Below, piece by piece: positions 1 to 5,140 of a stretch of DNA of 5,140 bases. A model generated the notes under the pieces. It did not search any database. It worked only from the letters and a program-made list of their open reading frames with translations, and was not told the origin of the DNA. This DNA comes from Desulfobacteraceae bacterium. Lineage in GTDB: Bacteria; Desulfobacterota; Desulfobacteria; Desulfobacterales; Desulfosalsimonadaceae. Position numbers and translations under genes: made by a program. Position 1 is the first letter of the stretch. Every line of letters begins with the position of its first letter. The stretch covers positions 1 through 5,140 of the forward strand of contig JAABTZ010000264.1 of the NCBI GenBank assembly GCA_011389605.1, in the 5' to 3' direction.

Positions 1-1
1 A

Positions 2-208
2 AAGCTGTTTAACGGAAATATGAAAGATGTCAGTGATGGCGGCGCTTTTGTGGAAACACTGGAATCTGATCTCAAACTCCTCGGCAGGGGCGAGCAGGTG
101 ACCCTGTCTTTTGCTCATCCCCGCAACAACATATATGTCAAGCGCACAGGGGAGATAGCCAGAACCAGCTCCTCGGGTATGGCTATTCGGTTTGACACAC
201 TTTTGTAA
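2..208 (+). CDS. PilZ domain protein, C-terminal fragment (5' end outside window)
   Basis: The frame is open from the left edge, so this is the last 68 residues of a longer protein; an ATG at 20 is internal to the domain and is unlikely to be the true start. The visible part reads as the core of a PilZ beta-barrel. It has the D-x-S-x-x-G motif (DVSDGG) followed by AFVET, then a GEQVTLSF strand and a closing strand pattern GEIARTSSSGMAIRF, all typical of the family. PilZ domains bind cyclic di-GMP through this motif plus an RxxxR motif near the N-terminus. The RxxxR part would lie upstream of the window, so actual c-di-GMP binding cannot be judged. The protein ends directly after the barrel, so PilZ is either the C-terminal domain of a larger protein or the whole of a small one. 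No membrane segment is visible. The stop codon is followed by 61 nt before the methyltransferase gene on the same strand. Confidence 0.8.
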   Translation, partial: KLFNGNMKDVSDGGAFVETLESDLKLLGRGEQVTLSFAHPRNNIYVKRTGEIARTSSSGMAIRFDTLL

Positions 209-230
209 CAGCCGGGATCAGCAGTAAAAT
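203..230 (+). promoter_or_regulatory. Possible sigma70 promoter for the methyltransferase gene
   Basis: A TTGTAA hexamer at 203-208 (4 of 6 to consensus, overlapping the PilZ stop codon) is separated by 16 nt from TAAAAT at 225-230 (5 of 6 to TATAAT). Transcription would start near 237, about 33 nt before the ATG at 270. This is a pattern match only. The two genes could equally be co-transcribed, since only 61 nt separate them and no convincing terminator lies between. Confidence 0.3.
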
Positions 231-269
231 GATCTTGCAAAGCCGGAATTTTTTCCATAAAAGAGCTCC

Positions 270-1055
270 ATGAACTATGTGTTTGATTATCAGGATGCGC
301 TCCGGTACGAAAAATGGCTTTCCGACGAAAGAAATCGTAGGGTGCTGGAGCTTGAAATCGGCGTAATGACCGAAATGTTGAGGCCTGCGCCTGTCCGGCG
401 CCTGCTGGATATCGGATGCGGAAGCGGGGCCAGCCTTCATCCGTTTCTAAACAAAGGAATCGAGCTTACCGGAATTGATCCGTCTTCACACATGCTCGAT
501 TTTGCCAGGCAAAGGCTTGGCAGCCGCGTGGATCTCCACCAGGGGTTTGCAGAGGATTTGCCGTTTGACGACAACTCCTTTCATTATGTGGTGTTTTTTT
601 TAAGCCTGGAATTTTGCCAAGATCCGGAACGTGCTTTGGAGGAGGCCTGCCGGGTGTGCCGTGACCGGGTTTTTGTGGGGATTTTAAACAGGTTTTCTCT
701 TTACGCAATACGCTGCAGGACCGCGCGGCTCTTTAAAACCACTGTTTATGGAAACGCGAGATTTTTCAGTATCAATGAAATCCGCCGGCTGTTTTATTCC
801 AAGCTTGGAGATGTACCGCTGCAATGGCGCACTGTGCTGCAGTTTCCTCGCCCTGCTGCAGCCCTGCTGCAACGGCTGGAGTCCTCCCGCGCAATACAGT
901 ACAGTCCCTTTGGCGGCTTTGCCGGCATTGTGGCCGATCCCATACCCAGGTTCCGTGCCAGTCCCCTGGAATTGAAATACAGGGTGAGTCACCGGGCGGC
1001 CCATGGTGAGCAGGTGGCAAGCTGCGCGGGTGATTACCGCAATGAAAAGATATAA
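270..1055 (+). CDS. Class I SAM-dependent methyltransferase (Methyltransf_11-like)
   Basis: A 261-residue cytosolic protein with a Rossmann-type SAM-binding domain. Motif I is LLDIGCGSG at residues 45-53. The acidic end of strand 2 is in LTGID (D70), expected to bind the ribose hydroxyls of SAM. FAEDLPFDDNSFHYVV at 93-108 is the familiar stretch leading into strand 4, with E95/D96 near the adenine. These features match the UbiE/Methyltransf_11 group of small-molecule methyltransferases. The region after about residue 138 (a GILNRFSL strand, a basic stretch, then ARFFSINEIRRLF and SPFGGFAGI) also resembles that group. The substrate cannot be read from the sequence. The ATG at 270 is the first in frame after an in-frame stop at 258; its ribosome site is weak (AAGAG at 261-265, close to the ATG). 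The tail beyond about residue 225 is basic and not recognisably conserved. It follows the PilZ gene on the same strand, and a separate promoter begins right after its stop, so a functional link with the downstream genes is not implied. Confidence 0.85.
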   Translation: MNYVFDYQDALRYEKWLSDERNRRVLELEIGVMTEMLRPAPVRRLLDIGCGSGASLHPFLNKGIELTGIDPSSHMLDFARQRLGSRVDLHQGFAEDLPFDDNSFHYVVFFLSLEFCQDPERALEEACRVCRDRVFVGILNRFSLYAIRCRTARLFKTTVYGNARFFSINEIRRLFYSKLGDVPLQWRTVLQFPRPAAALLQRLESSRAIQYSPFGGFAGIVADPIPRFRASPLELKYRVSHRAAHGEQVASCAGDYRNEKI

Positions 1056-1057
1056 AG

Positions 1058-1086
1058 TTGACACTTGAGCCCAGCGCTACCACAAT
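1058..1086 (+). promoter_or_regulatory. Sigma70-like promoter for the amrS operon
   Basis: A perfect -35 hexamer TTGACA at 1058-1063 begins 3 nt after the methyltransferase stop codon. It is followed by an exact 17-nt spacer and a -10 element CACAAT at 1081-1086, which matches TATAAT at 4 of 6 positions including the critical A2 and T6. Transcription would start near 1093, giving a leader of about 46 nt that is very A/T-rich (nine A residues at 1099-1107) and ends in a strong ribosome site. This supports a transcription unit starting at the radical SAM gene and running through the next two genes. It is predicted from sequence only. Confidence 0.5.
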
Positions 1087-1123
1087 TTATGTTTAAATAA
1101 AAAAAAAGACATATCAGTATTTC

Positions 1124-1130
1124 AGGAGGA
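1124..1130 (+). promoter_or_regulatory. Strong Shine-Dalgarno site of amrS
   Basis: AGGAGGA at 1124-1130 is a full anti-16S match placed 8 nt before the ATG at 1139, in an unstructured A/T-rich leader. It fixes the start codon of the radical SAM gene and is the strongest ribosome site in the window. Confidence 0.85.
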
Positions 1131-1138
1131 TAATTATT

Positions 1139-2152
1139 ATGGAGGCGCTGCTTTATCAAAAAGCAGGCAGCAACAAGGTGACTTGCAGTCTTTGTCATCA
1201 CCGCTGCACAATAAAAGACGGGAGCCGGGGCATTTGCAATGTCCGTGAAAATCATGGTGGAAGGCTCGTCACCCTGGTTTATGACAGGATTATAGCAAGG
1301 CATGTTGATCCCATTGAAAAAAAGCCGCTGTTTCATTTCCATCCGGGCAGCCTGGTTTATTCCATAGGAACCGTGGGCTGCAATTTTCGTTGCAAATTCT
1401 GTCAGAATGCTGATATCGCCCATATGGCAACCGATTACCAGGGGCGGATCATGGGCAAGGCCCTGAGCCCGGCCCGGATTGTTGAAGAAGCAGAGCTTAC
1501 CGGCAGTTCTTCTATTGCCTATACATACACGGAACCAACAGTTTTTTTTGAACTCGCCCTGGAAGTGGCCCGCCAGGCAACAAAGAAGGGAATCGCAAAT
1601 GTATTTGTAACAAATGGCTACATGACCCCTGAGGCCTTGGAAATGATCCAGCCGTATCTGGATGCTGCAAATGTGGATCTGAAGGCATTTACAGATGAGT
1701 TTTACAAAAAATACTGTTCTGCCAGGCTTGAAAATGTGCTGAGCACAATTAAAAAGATGAGGCAGAGCGGAATTTTTCTGGAAATCACCACGCTGCTGAT
1801 TCCCGGATTAAATGATTCAGAGCAGGAATTAAGGGATCTTACCGGTTTTATCGCCGGAGAACTTGGGCCAAACACGCCCTGGCATGTAAGTCGTTTTCAT
1901 CCAACCTACCGCCTGACCGACAGGCCATCAACCCCCGTGGAAACCTTGCGCACGGCAAGACGGATCGGCCTGGATGCCGGCCTGAAATATGTATATACCG
2001 GCAATGTGCCGGGTGAATCCACTGAGAATACCTATTGCCCCGGGTGCAATGCCGTGGTAATTGCCAGAAGGGGATTTTCAGTTGTTGAAAATCGTGTTGA
2101 AGACAGCAAATGTCCGGATTGCGGGGCCCTTATCGAGGGCGTGGGGCTTTAG
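1139..2152 (+). CDS. amrS: AmmeMemoRadiSam system radical SAM enzyme (AmrS family)
   Basis: A 337-residue cytosolic radical SAM enzyme. The [4Fe-4S] cluster motif CxxxCxxC is C81, C85 and C88 (GCNFRCKFCQN), where the cluster cleaves SAM to a 5'-deoxyadenosyl radical. The family signature is clear along the whole length. An N-terminal cysteine knot (C16, C19, C23, C33) is followed by NVREN. Then come YTYTEPTVFFE at 128-138, NVDLKAF at 178-184, TPWHVSRFHP at 246-255, YVYTGNVPG at 284-292 and a C-terminal zinc-ribbon-like set (C300, C303, C325, C328). These identify AmrS, related to pyruvate formate-lyase activating enzymes; the extra cysteines may hold further metal. Homologues commonly travel with AMMECR1 and MEMO family proteins, and to my knowledge the reaction is not established. 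Neither partner is in this window. The start is fixed by a full Shine-Dalgarno site. The stop is 3 nt before the next radical SAM gene, so the two are surely co-transcribed. Confidence 0.92.
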   Translation: MEALLYQKAGSNKVTCSLCHHRCTIKDGSRGICNVRENHGGRLVTLVYDRIIARHVDPIEKKPLFHFHPGSLVYSIGTVGCNFRCKFCQNADIAHMATDYQGRIMGKALSPARIVEEAELTGSSSIAYTYTEPTVFFELALEVARQATKKGIANVFVTNGYMTPEALEMIQPYLDAANVDLKAFTDEFYKKYCSARLENVLSTIKKMRQSGIFLEITTLLIPGLNDSEQELRDLTGFIAGELGPNTPWHVSRFHPTYRLTDRPSTPVETLRTARRIGLDAGLKYVYTGNVPGESTENTYCPGCNAVVIARRGFSVVENRVEDSKCPDCGALIEGVGL

Positions 2153-2155
2153 CAT

Positions 2156-3211
2156 ATGGCTTTGCCTCAATCCCGGGCTTGCTGGCAGCAGCTGATCTCC
2201 CAAAGCCTTTGCACACCTGAAGATCTTGCCCTGCAGCTCAATGTATCCGGCCCGGAAATCCGCAGGGTAGTCGATAAATACCCCTTGCGCATCAATCCGT
2301 ATGCCCTTGAATTGATCCGGGGCGGAAGCGCGGCGGTCCGGCGGCAGTTTGTCCCTGATCCCGCTGAATTGCAGCCTGACGGGCTAAGTGATCCTGACCC
2401 TTTATGCGAAGCTGTACAATCACCGGTGCCGGGCCTGATCCACCGGTACCCGGACAGGGTTTTGTTTCTTGTCTCGGGCCAGTGCGCCGTCTACTGCCGC
2501 CACTGCATGCGCAAAAGGCAGGTAGCAGACTCTGAAACAGTGAGCCCGGATACAATTAATGCCGGCATAGACTATATTTCCCGAACTTCCTCTGTCAGGG
2601 AGGTAATTCTTTCCGGCGGCGACCCCCTTATGATAGATGACAGCCGCTTGTTTGCTATCCTTGAGGCTGTTGGCCGGATAAATCATGTGGAGATTATCCG
2701 CATTCACACCCGTATGCCCGGCATGCTGCCCCGGCGGATAACACCGGAGCTCACCCGCGGTCTTGCCAGGTTTAATCCTCTTTATGTCAATATTCAGTTC
2801 AATCATCCGGATGAACTAACCAGGGAGGCCATCGAGGCATGTGGCAGGCTTGCCGGCGCCGGTATCCCACTGGGATCCCAGACCGTGCTTCTGGCAGGCG
2901 TAAATGATAATCCCACAACCATGATATGCCTTATGCGCAAACTGCTGGCTGCCAGGGTGCGGCCGTACTATCTGCATCATCCCGATCCTGTTGAGGCAAC
3001 GGCTCATTTCCGGGTTCCCGTTGAAACAGGGCTTGCCATTGTTGAAGCTCTTAGGGGAAATATTGCCGGAATGGGAGTTCCCCAGTACGTGATTGATCTG
3101 CCCGGCGGTGGGGGAAAGGTGCCCCTGCAGCCTCAATACGTCATACAGCGCTCCGATCAGGAACTTACAGTGTATAATTTTGAAAAAAAGCGCTATAAAT
3201 ATCCTCTGTAG
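2156..3211 (+). CDS. KamA family radical SAM protein (lysine 2,3-aminomutase-like)
   Basis: A 351-residue radical SAM/PLP enzyme of the lysine 2,3-aminomutase (LAM) family, which interconverts L-lysine and beta-lysine. The approach SPVPGLIHRYPDRVLFL (89-105) leads to the cluster cysteines C110, C114 and C117, followed by R119 (carboxylate-binding Arg in LAM). SGGDPL is at 153-158 and FNHPDE at 215-220. PGGGGK at 316-321 supplies the PLP lysine K321. D277 and D314 lie 44 and 7 residues before that lysine, the same spacing as the two aspartates that hold the lysine side-chain amine in clostridial LAM, so lysine is a plausible substrate. The protein is shorter than clostridial LAM (about 416 aa) and lacks the C-terminal cysteine-rich tail; N252 replaces the zinc-ligand Cys in GVNDC. 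EpmB (EF-P beta-lysylation) is similarly short, but its PLP loop as I recall it is not PGGGGK, and no epmA or efp lies here. Possible roles are beta-lysine for an osmolyte, lysine breakdown or a specialised product. The ATG at 2156 follows the upstream stop by 3 nt, with GGGG at 2143-2146 as a modest ribosome site inside amrS. Confidence 0.88.
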   Translation: MALPQSRACWQQLISQSLCTPEDLALQLNVSGPEIRRVVDKYPLRINPYALELIRGGSAAVRRQFVPDPAELQPDGLSDPDPLCEAVQSPVPGLIHRYPDRVLFLVSGQCAVYCRHCMRKRQVADSETVSPDTINAGIDYISRTSSVREVILSGGDPLMIDDSRLFAILEAVGRINHVEIIRIHTRMPGMLPRRITPELTRGLARFNPLYVNIQFNHPDELTREAIEACGRLAGAGIPLGSQTVLLAGVNDNPTTMICLMRKLLAARVRPYYLHHPDPVEATAHFRVPVETGLAIVEALRGNIAGMGVPQYVIDLPGGGGKVPLQPQYVIQRSDQELTVYNFEKKRYKYPL

Positions 3212-3240
3212 ATTCACCCGAGACGCAAACCGGAGAAGTC

Positions 3241-4950
3241 ATGACATTGAATAGCAATGCTTATGCGGATTTTTCACTGGCCGATAAATCCAGGCTTGCC
3301 ATCCGCACGATTAAAACAATCGCCGACGCAGCCCTGCTCCGGGGCTATTACCGGATGGGCGGCCGTACCGGAAATACACTGGAAAGCGCGCTTCGCATTT
3401 TAAGCCCTGAGATCTACGGCTCCATTGCCGATCCCAGAACCATAGAGTTAAAAGGACTTGAGTATGTAATAGACCGCCTCCCCAGGGGGATTGAAGGATG
3501 CAGCCGGATCGTGATGACAGGCCAGCAGGATTATCAGGGAACCAGTTTCAAAAAAATTCAGCCTCTCAAACGTCGCAGGGTATCTTTCAGCATAAGCAAA
3601 GAGGAGATGAGCTTTGTTATTACCCGCGGGCAGAGCGAAGTTTACGACATCATGACCCATATAACATTTCTGCACATGGAAGCCAAAAAAGTGCAGAGCA
3701 AAATGCGTGATGATTATGGCAACGTCACCGTTGAATGGCAGAGCCTGGAAAATCACCTGGAATGCATTGATAAAATTTGCGGCGGGGAGCTTGATCAGGC
3801 CCTGTGGAACCTAAGCCTGCTTTTGGGCAGGACATTTGACGAAACCAGGCAGACTTACGAGAATCTTGAAAAGAGCCGGAAGGAATTTGATGCCAACAGC
3901 GGCTTGTTTCATATTATTTACAGCATGGGCAAATGGGTTGACGATGAACTCCAGAGCCTTGAAAAGGCAGTGACCGTGCATTTCCCGCCTTCATTGAGCG
4001 CGCAGATATTAAACCGCACCCATGCGCGCAAATGGGCTGCCAATATCAAGCAGGCCCTTTGCGAACTGGGTTTTGAAAACCGGCCTCTGCATATAATAAG
4101 CGCCAACCGCCACAGCGTTTCCAACCTTCTTTACGGGTATGCCGCCGCCAAACAGCAGACAGGGGCAGAGGAAGGCAGTGACCTCTACGAATTTATCCGC
4201 AAACTTCGTGACAAAACCGATATGGTCGATGAATTTGCAAAAAAGCACGGCTGTCATTATTTGCCTGATACCAGCGGGTCACAGATCGACTGCCGGGTTA
4301 TTGATACATCAGCCATTGCCGGACTGCCCCTGCACCCGGCCCTGCATCTTGATTCCGGGTGTATCGAACAGCAGCAGCCTGTTTTGCTTGTTATGGATTA
4401 TGCATTCGGTGAGCAGTCATTTGAGATTATGGATGAGCTGCTCTATCCATGGGAGCATGAAGGCAGGCAATATATGCTCAATGCCGGATCTATTTCAGTG
4501 ATAGGCAAAGCCGGCATCCTGCCGGGCGAAAAGGGTGATATAATGCTGGCAACAGCCCATGTACTCGAAGGCACTCCTCACAATTACATGATCAGCAATT
4601 ATTTAAAGGAAGGTGATTTTGACGATGACTCAGTAAATGTTTATACAGGACCCATTATTACCGTGCTGGGCACTTCGCTTCAGAATCGTTATGTACTGAA
4701 AAAATTTCAGGACTCCACGTGGAAAGCCGTGGGACTGGAAATGGAGGGAGGGCACTATCAAAGGGCCATCAACGCCGCCTTTATCCGTGGCCACATCTCT
4801 TCTGATCTTAAGGTAATGTATGTATATTATGCCTCTGACAATCCCCTTAAAAGCGGACAGACCCTGGCCTCAGGCAGTATGGGAGAAGAGGGGATAAAGC
4901 CCACATACCTTGTCACCCGTCTTATTCTCGAAAAGCTTATGGGACAATAA
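3241..4950 (+). CDS. Uncharacterised 569-residue protein with nucleoside phosphorylase-like C-terminal half
   Basis: I do not recognise this as a characterised enzyme; it may belong to a domain-of-unknown-function family (DUF6909 comes to mind, unverified). There is no signal peptide or membrane segment, so it is probably cytosolic. Residues 1-115 are mixed, with a conserved-looking GYYRMGGRTGNTLESA (35-50). Residues 118-250 are mainly helical and charged. The C-terminal half, from about 280, shows in order the landmarks of the PNP/UDP/MTAN fold. LHIISANR (283-290) is a possible first strand with a phosphate-loop-like Arg, and VLLVMDYAFGEQ (381-392) a possible second strand and turn. SVIGKAG (419-425) corresponds to the GTAG/GSAG turn, followed by KGDI (431-434). 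TGPIITV (469-475) precedes GLEMEG (498-503), with E500 and E502 matching the MTAN EME triplet. ASD (531-533) holds the candidate catalytic Asp D533. This is fold-level similarity read by eye; substrate is unknown. The start has GGAGA at 3232-3236 and is 29 nt after the KamA-type gene, so it is probably the third gene of the operon. Confidence 0.8.
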   Translation: MTLNSNAYADFSLADKSRLAIRTIKTIADAALLRGYYRMGGRTGNTLESALRILSPEIYGSIADPRTIELKGLEYVIDRLPRGIEGCSRIVMTGQQDYQGTSFKKIQPLKRRRVSFSISKEEMSFVITRGQSEVYDIMTHITFLHMEAKKVQSKMRDDYGNVTVEWQSLENHLECIDKICGGELDQALWNLSLLLGRTFDETRQTYENLEKSRKEFDANSGLFHIIYSMGKWVDDELQSLEKAVTVHFPPSLSAQILNRTHARKWAANIKQALCELGFENRPLHIISANRHSVSNLLYGYAAAKQQTGAEEGSDLYEFIRKLRDKTDMVDEFAKKHGCHYLPDTSGSQIDCRVIDTSAIAGLPLHPALHLDSGCIEQQQPVLLVMDYAFGEQSFEIMDELLYPWEHEGRQYMLNAGSISVIGKAGILPGEKGDIMLATAHVLEGTPHNYMISNYLKEGDFDDDSVNVYTGPIITVLGTSLQNRYVLKKFQDSTWKAVGLEMEGGHYQRAINAAFIRGHISSDLKVMYVYYASDNPLKSGQTLASGSMGEEGIKPTYLVTRLILEKLMGQ

Positions 4951-4967
4951 CCTGACTGCATGGGATT

Positions 4968-5140
4968 TTAAGTGCAGAGTTCACACTTGTCCCCCTGTTT
5001 TGTGCCCCTGCGTTTGACCGCTACGATGCTTGGTTTGTAACGGTCTGAGTGTCTGGCTTTTTTTTCCAGGGCCAGAAGTGCTGCAAGGGAGACAAAGAAT
5101 CCGGCAAATCCGGTTATGGCCGAAAGTATGGATGCATTTA
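4968..5140 (-). CDS. Putative membrane protein, C-terminal fragment (5' end outside window)
   Basis: On the minus strand an open frame runs from the right edge (first full codon at 5138-5136) to a TAA whose complement is at 4968-4970, giving 56 residues. Residues 3-24 form one hydrophobic segment (SILSAITGFAGFFVSLAALL), a good membrane span. It is followed by a basic, probably cytoplasmic tail (EKKARHSDRYK...VKRRGTKQGDK) that ends in CELCT. The hydrophobic-then-positive order is what a real membrane protein shows, and the other two minus frames are broken by stops or read as unconvincing composition. No family can be assigned. The start lies beyond the window, so this may be a short single-span protein or the end of a larger one. 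It converges on the 569-residue gene with only 17 nt between the two stop codons and no clear terminator. A run of eight A residues on its coding strand (window 5058-5065) encodes the Glu-Lys-Lys after the span. Confidence 0.55.
   Translation of the reverse strand, partial: NASILSAITGFAGFFVSLAALLALEKKARHSDRYKPSIVAVKRRGTKQGDKCELCT

Noticed and set aside
216..234. GATCA...TGATC inverted repeat upstream of the methyltransferase, a possible operator or terminator
   Set aside because: A 5-bp stem with a 9-nt loop is expected by chance, and no T-run follows in a terminator position.
850..871. Perfect 11-bp tandem direct repeat (GCCCTGCTGCA twice) inside the methyltransferase gene, a possible frameshifting duplication
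   Set aside because: An 11-bp duplication would shift the frame, but the protein stays plausible on both sides: the downstream SPFGGFAGI strand fits the methyltransferase family. It is most likely just Ala/Leu-rich coding sequence with chance codon identity.
684..1064. Minus-strand open frame of 126 codons across the methyltransferase gene
   Set aside because: It is antisense to a well-supported gene, shows no recognisable domain, and has no ribosome site of note; it is a shadow frame.
1034..1423. Minus-strand open frame of 129 codons over the amrS promoter and 5' end
   Set aside because: It overlaps the promoter, Shine-Dalgarno site and cluster-motif coding region of amrS. The translation has no domain logic, so it is a shadow frame.
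1531..1551. Eight-T homopolymer in amrS (similar runs at 594-601 and 5058-5065) as possible programmed slippage sites
   Set aside because: The frames read correctly through each run and the protein families stay intact. No alternative-frame product looks meaningful.
1997..2013. CCGGC/GCCGG hairpin near the end of amrS, possibly REP-like
   Set aside because: It encodes the conserved TGNVPG stretch and is isolated, with no family of similar hairpins.
2864..2876. Perfect 13-bp palindrome ATCCCA-C-TGGGAT within the KamA-type gene
   Set aside because: It lies in well-conserved coding sequence (GIPLGSQ) and has no second copy in the window, so it is treated as coincidence.
4955..4977. CTGCA...TGCAG inverted repeat between the convergent genes, a possible bidirectional terminator
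   Set aside because: The stem is only 5 bp with a 12-nt loop and no proper T-run after it. It also extends into the minus-strand coding region.

Overview
The window holds part or all of six genes. Five lie on the plus strand, and the tail of a sixth enters from the right on the minus strand. Base composition is near 50% GC. Two iron-sulfur radical SAM enzymes sit together, including a lysine 2,3-aminomutase homologue, and there is a PilZ protein and a large uncharacterised protein. This suggests an anaerobic bacterium, most likely a Desulfobacterota (former Deltaproteobacteria) sulfate reducer or relative. That placement is inferred from gene content and general look, not from a marker gene. 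I see no rRNA, tRNA, CRISPR array, insertion sequence or phage gene.

Layout: (1) 2-208 is the C-terminal half of a PilZ-type (c-di-GMP receptor family) protein whose start lies off the left edge. (2) 270-1055 is a class I SAM-dependent methyltransferase, possibly with its own promoter overlapping the end of the PilZ gene. (3) A sigma70-like promoter (1058-1086) and a strong Shine-Dalgarno site precede what looks like a three-gene operon: an AmrS-type radical SAM enzyme (1139-2152), a KamA/lysine 2,3-aminomutase-type radical SAM enzyme (2156-3211, 3 nt after its neighbour) and a 569-residue protein of unknown function (3241-4950, after a 29-nt gap). (4) A minus-strand gene ends at 4968, converging on the operon. 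Its visible 56 residues contain one hydrophobic, membrane-spanning-like segment and a basic tail ending in a CxxC motif.

The 569-residue protein is the most interesting item. By eye, its C-terminal half carries the ordered landmarks of the nucleoside phosphorylase/nucleosidase (PNP/UDP/MTAN) fold: an IGKAG turn, a KGDI strand, a TGPI strand, an EME triplet and an SD pair. Its N-terminal half matches nothing I recognise. Radical SAM enzymes consume SAM and can release 5'-deoxyadenosine, which nucleosidases of this fold can degrade. A nucleoside-handling role in support of the two upstream enzymes is therefore a testable idea, but it is inference. The KamA-type enzyme keeps the catalytic and lysine-binding residues of lysine 2,3-aminomutase yet lacks both halves of its zinc site. 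The usual AmrS partners (AMMECR1 and MEMO proteins) are not in the window.
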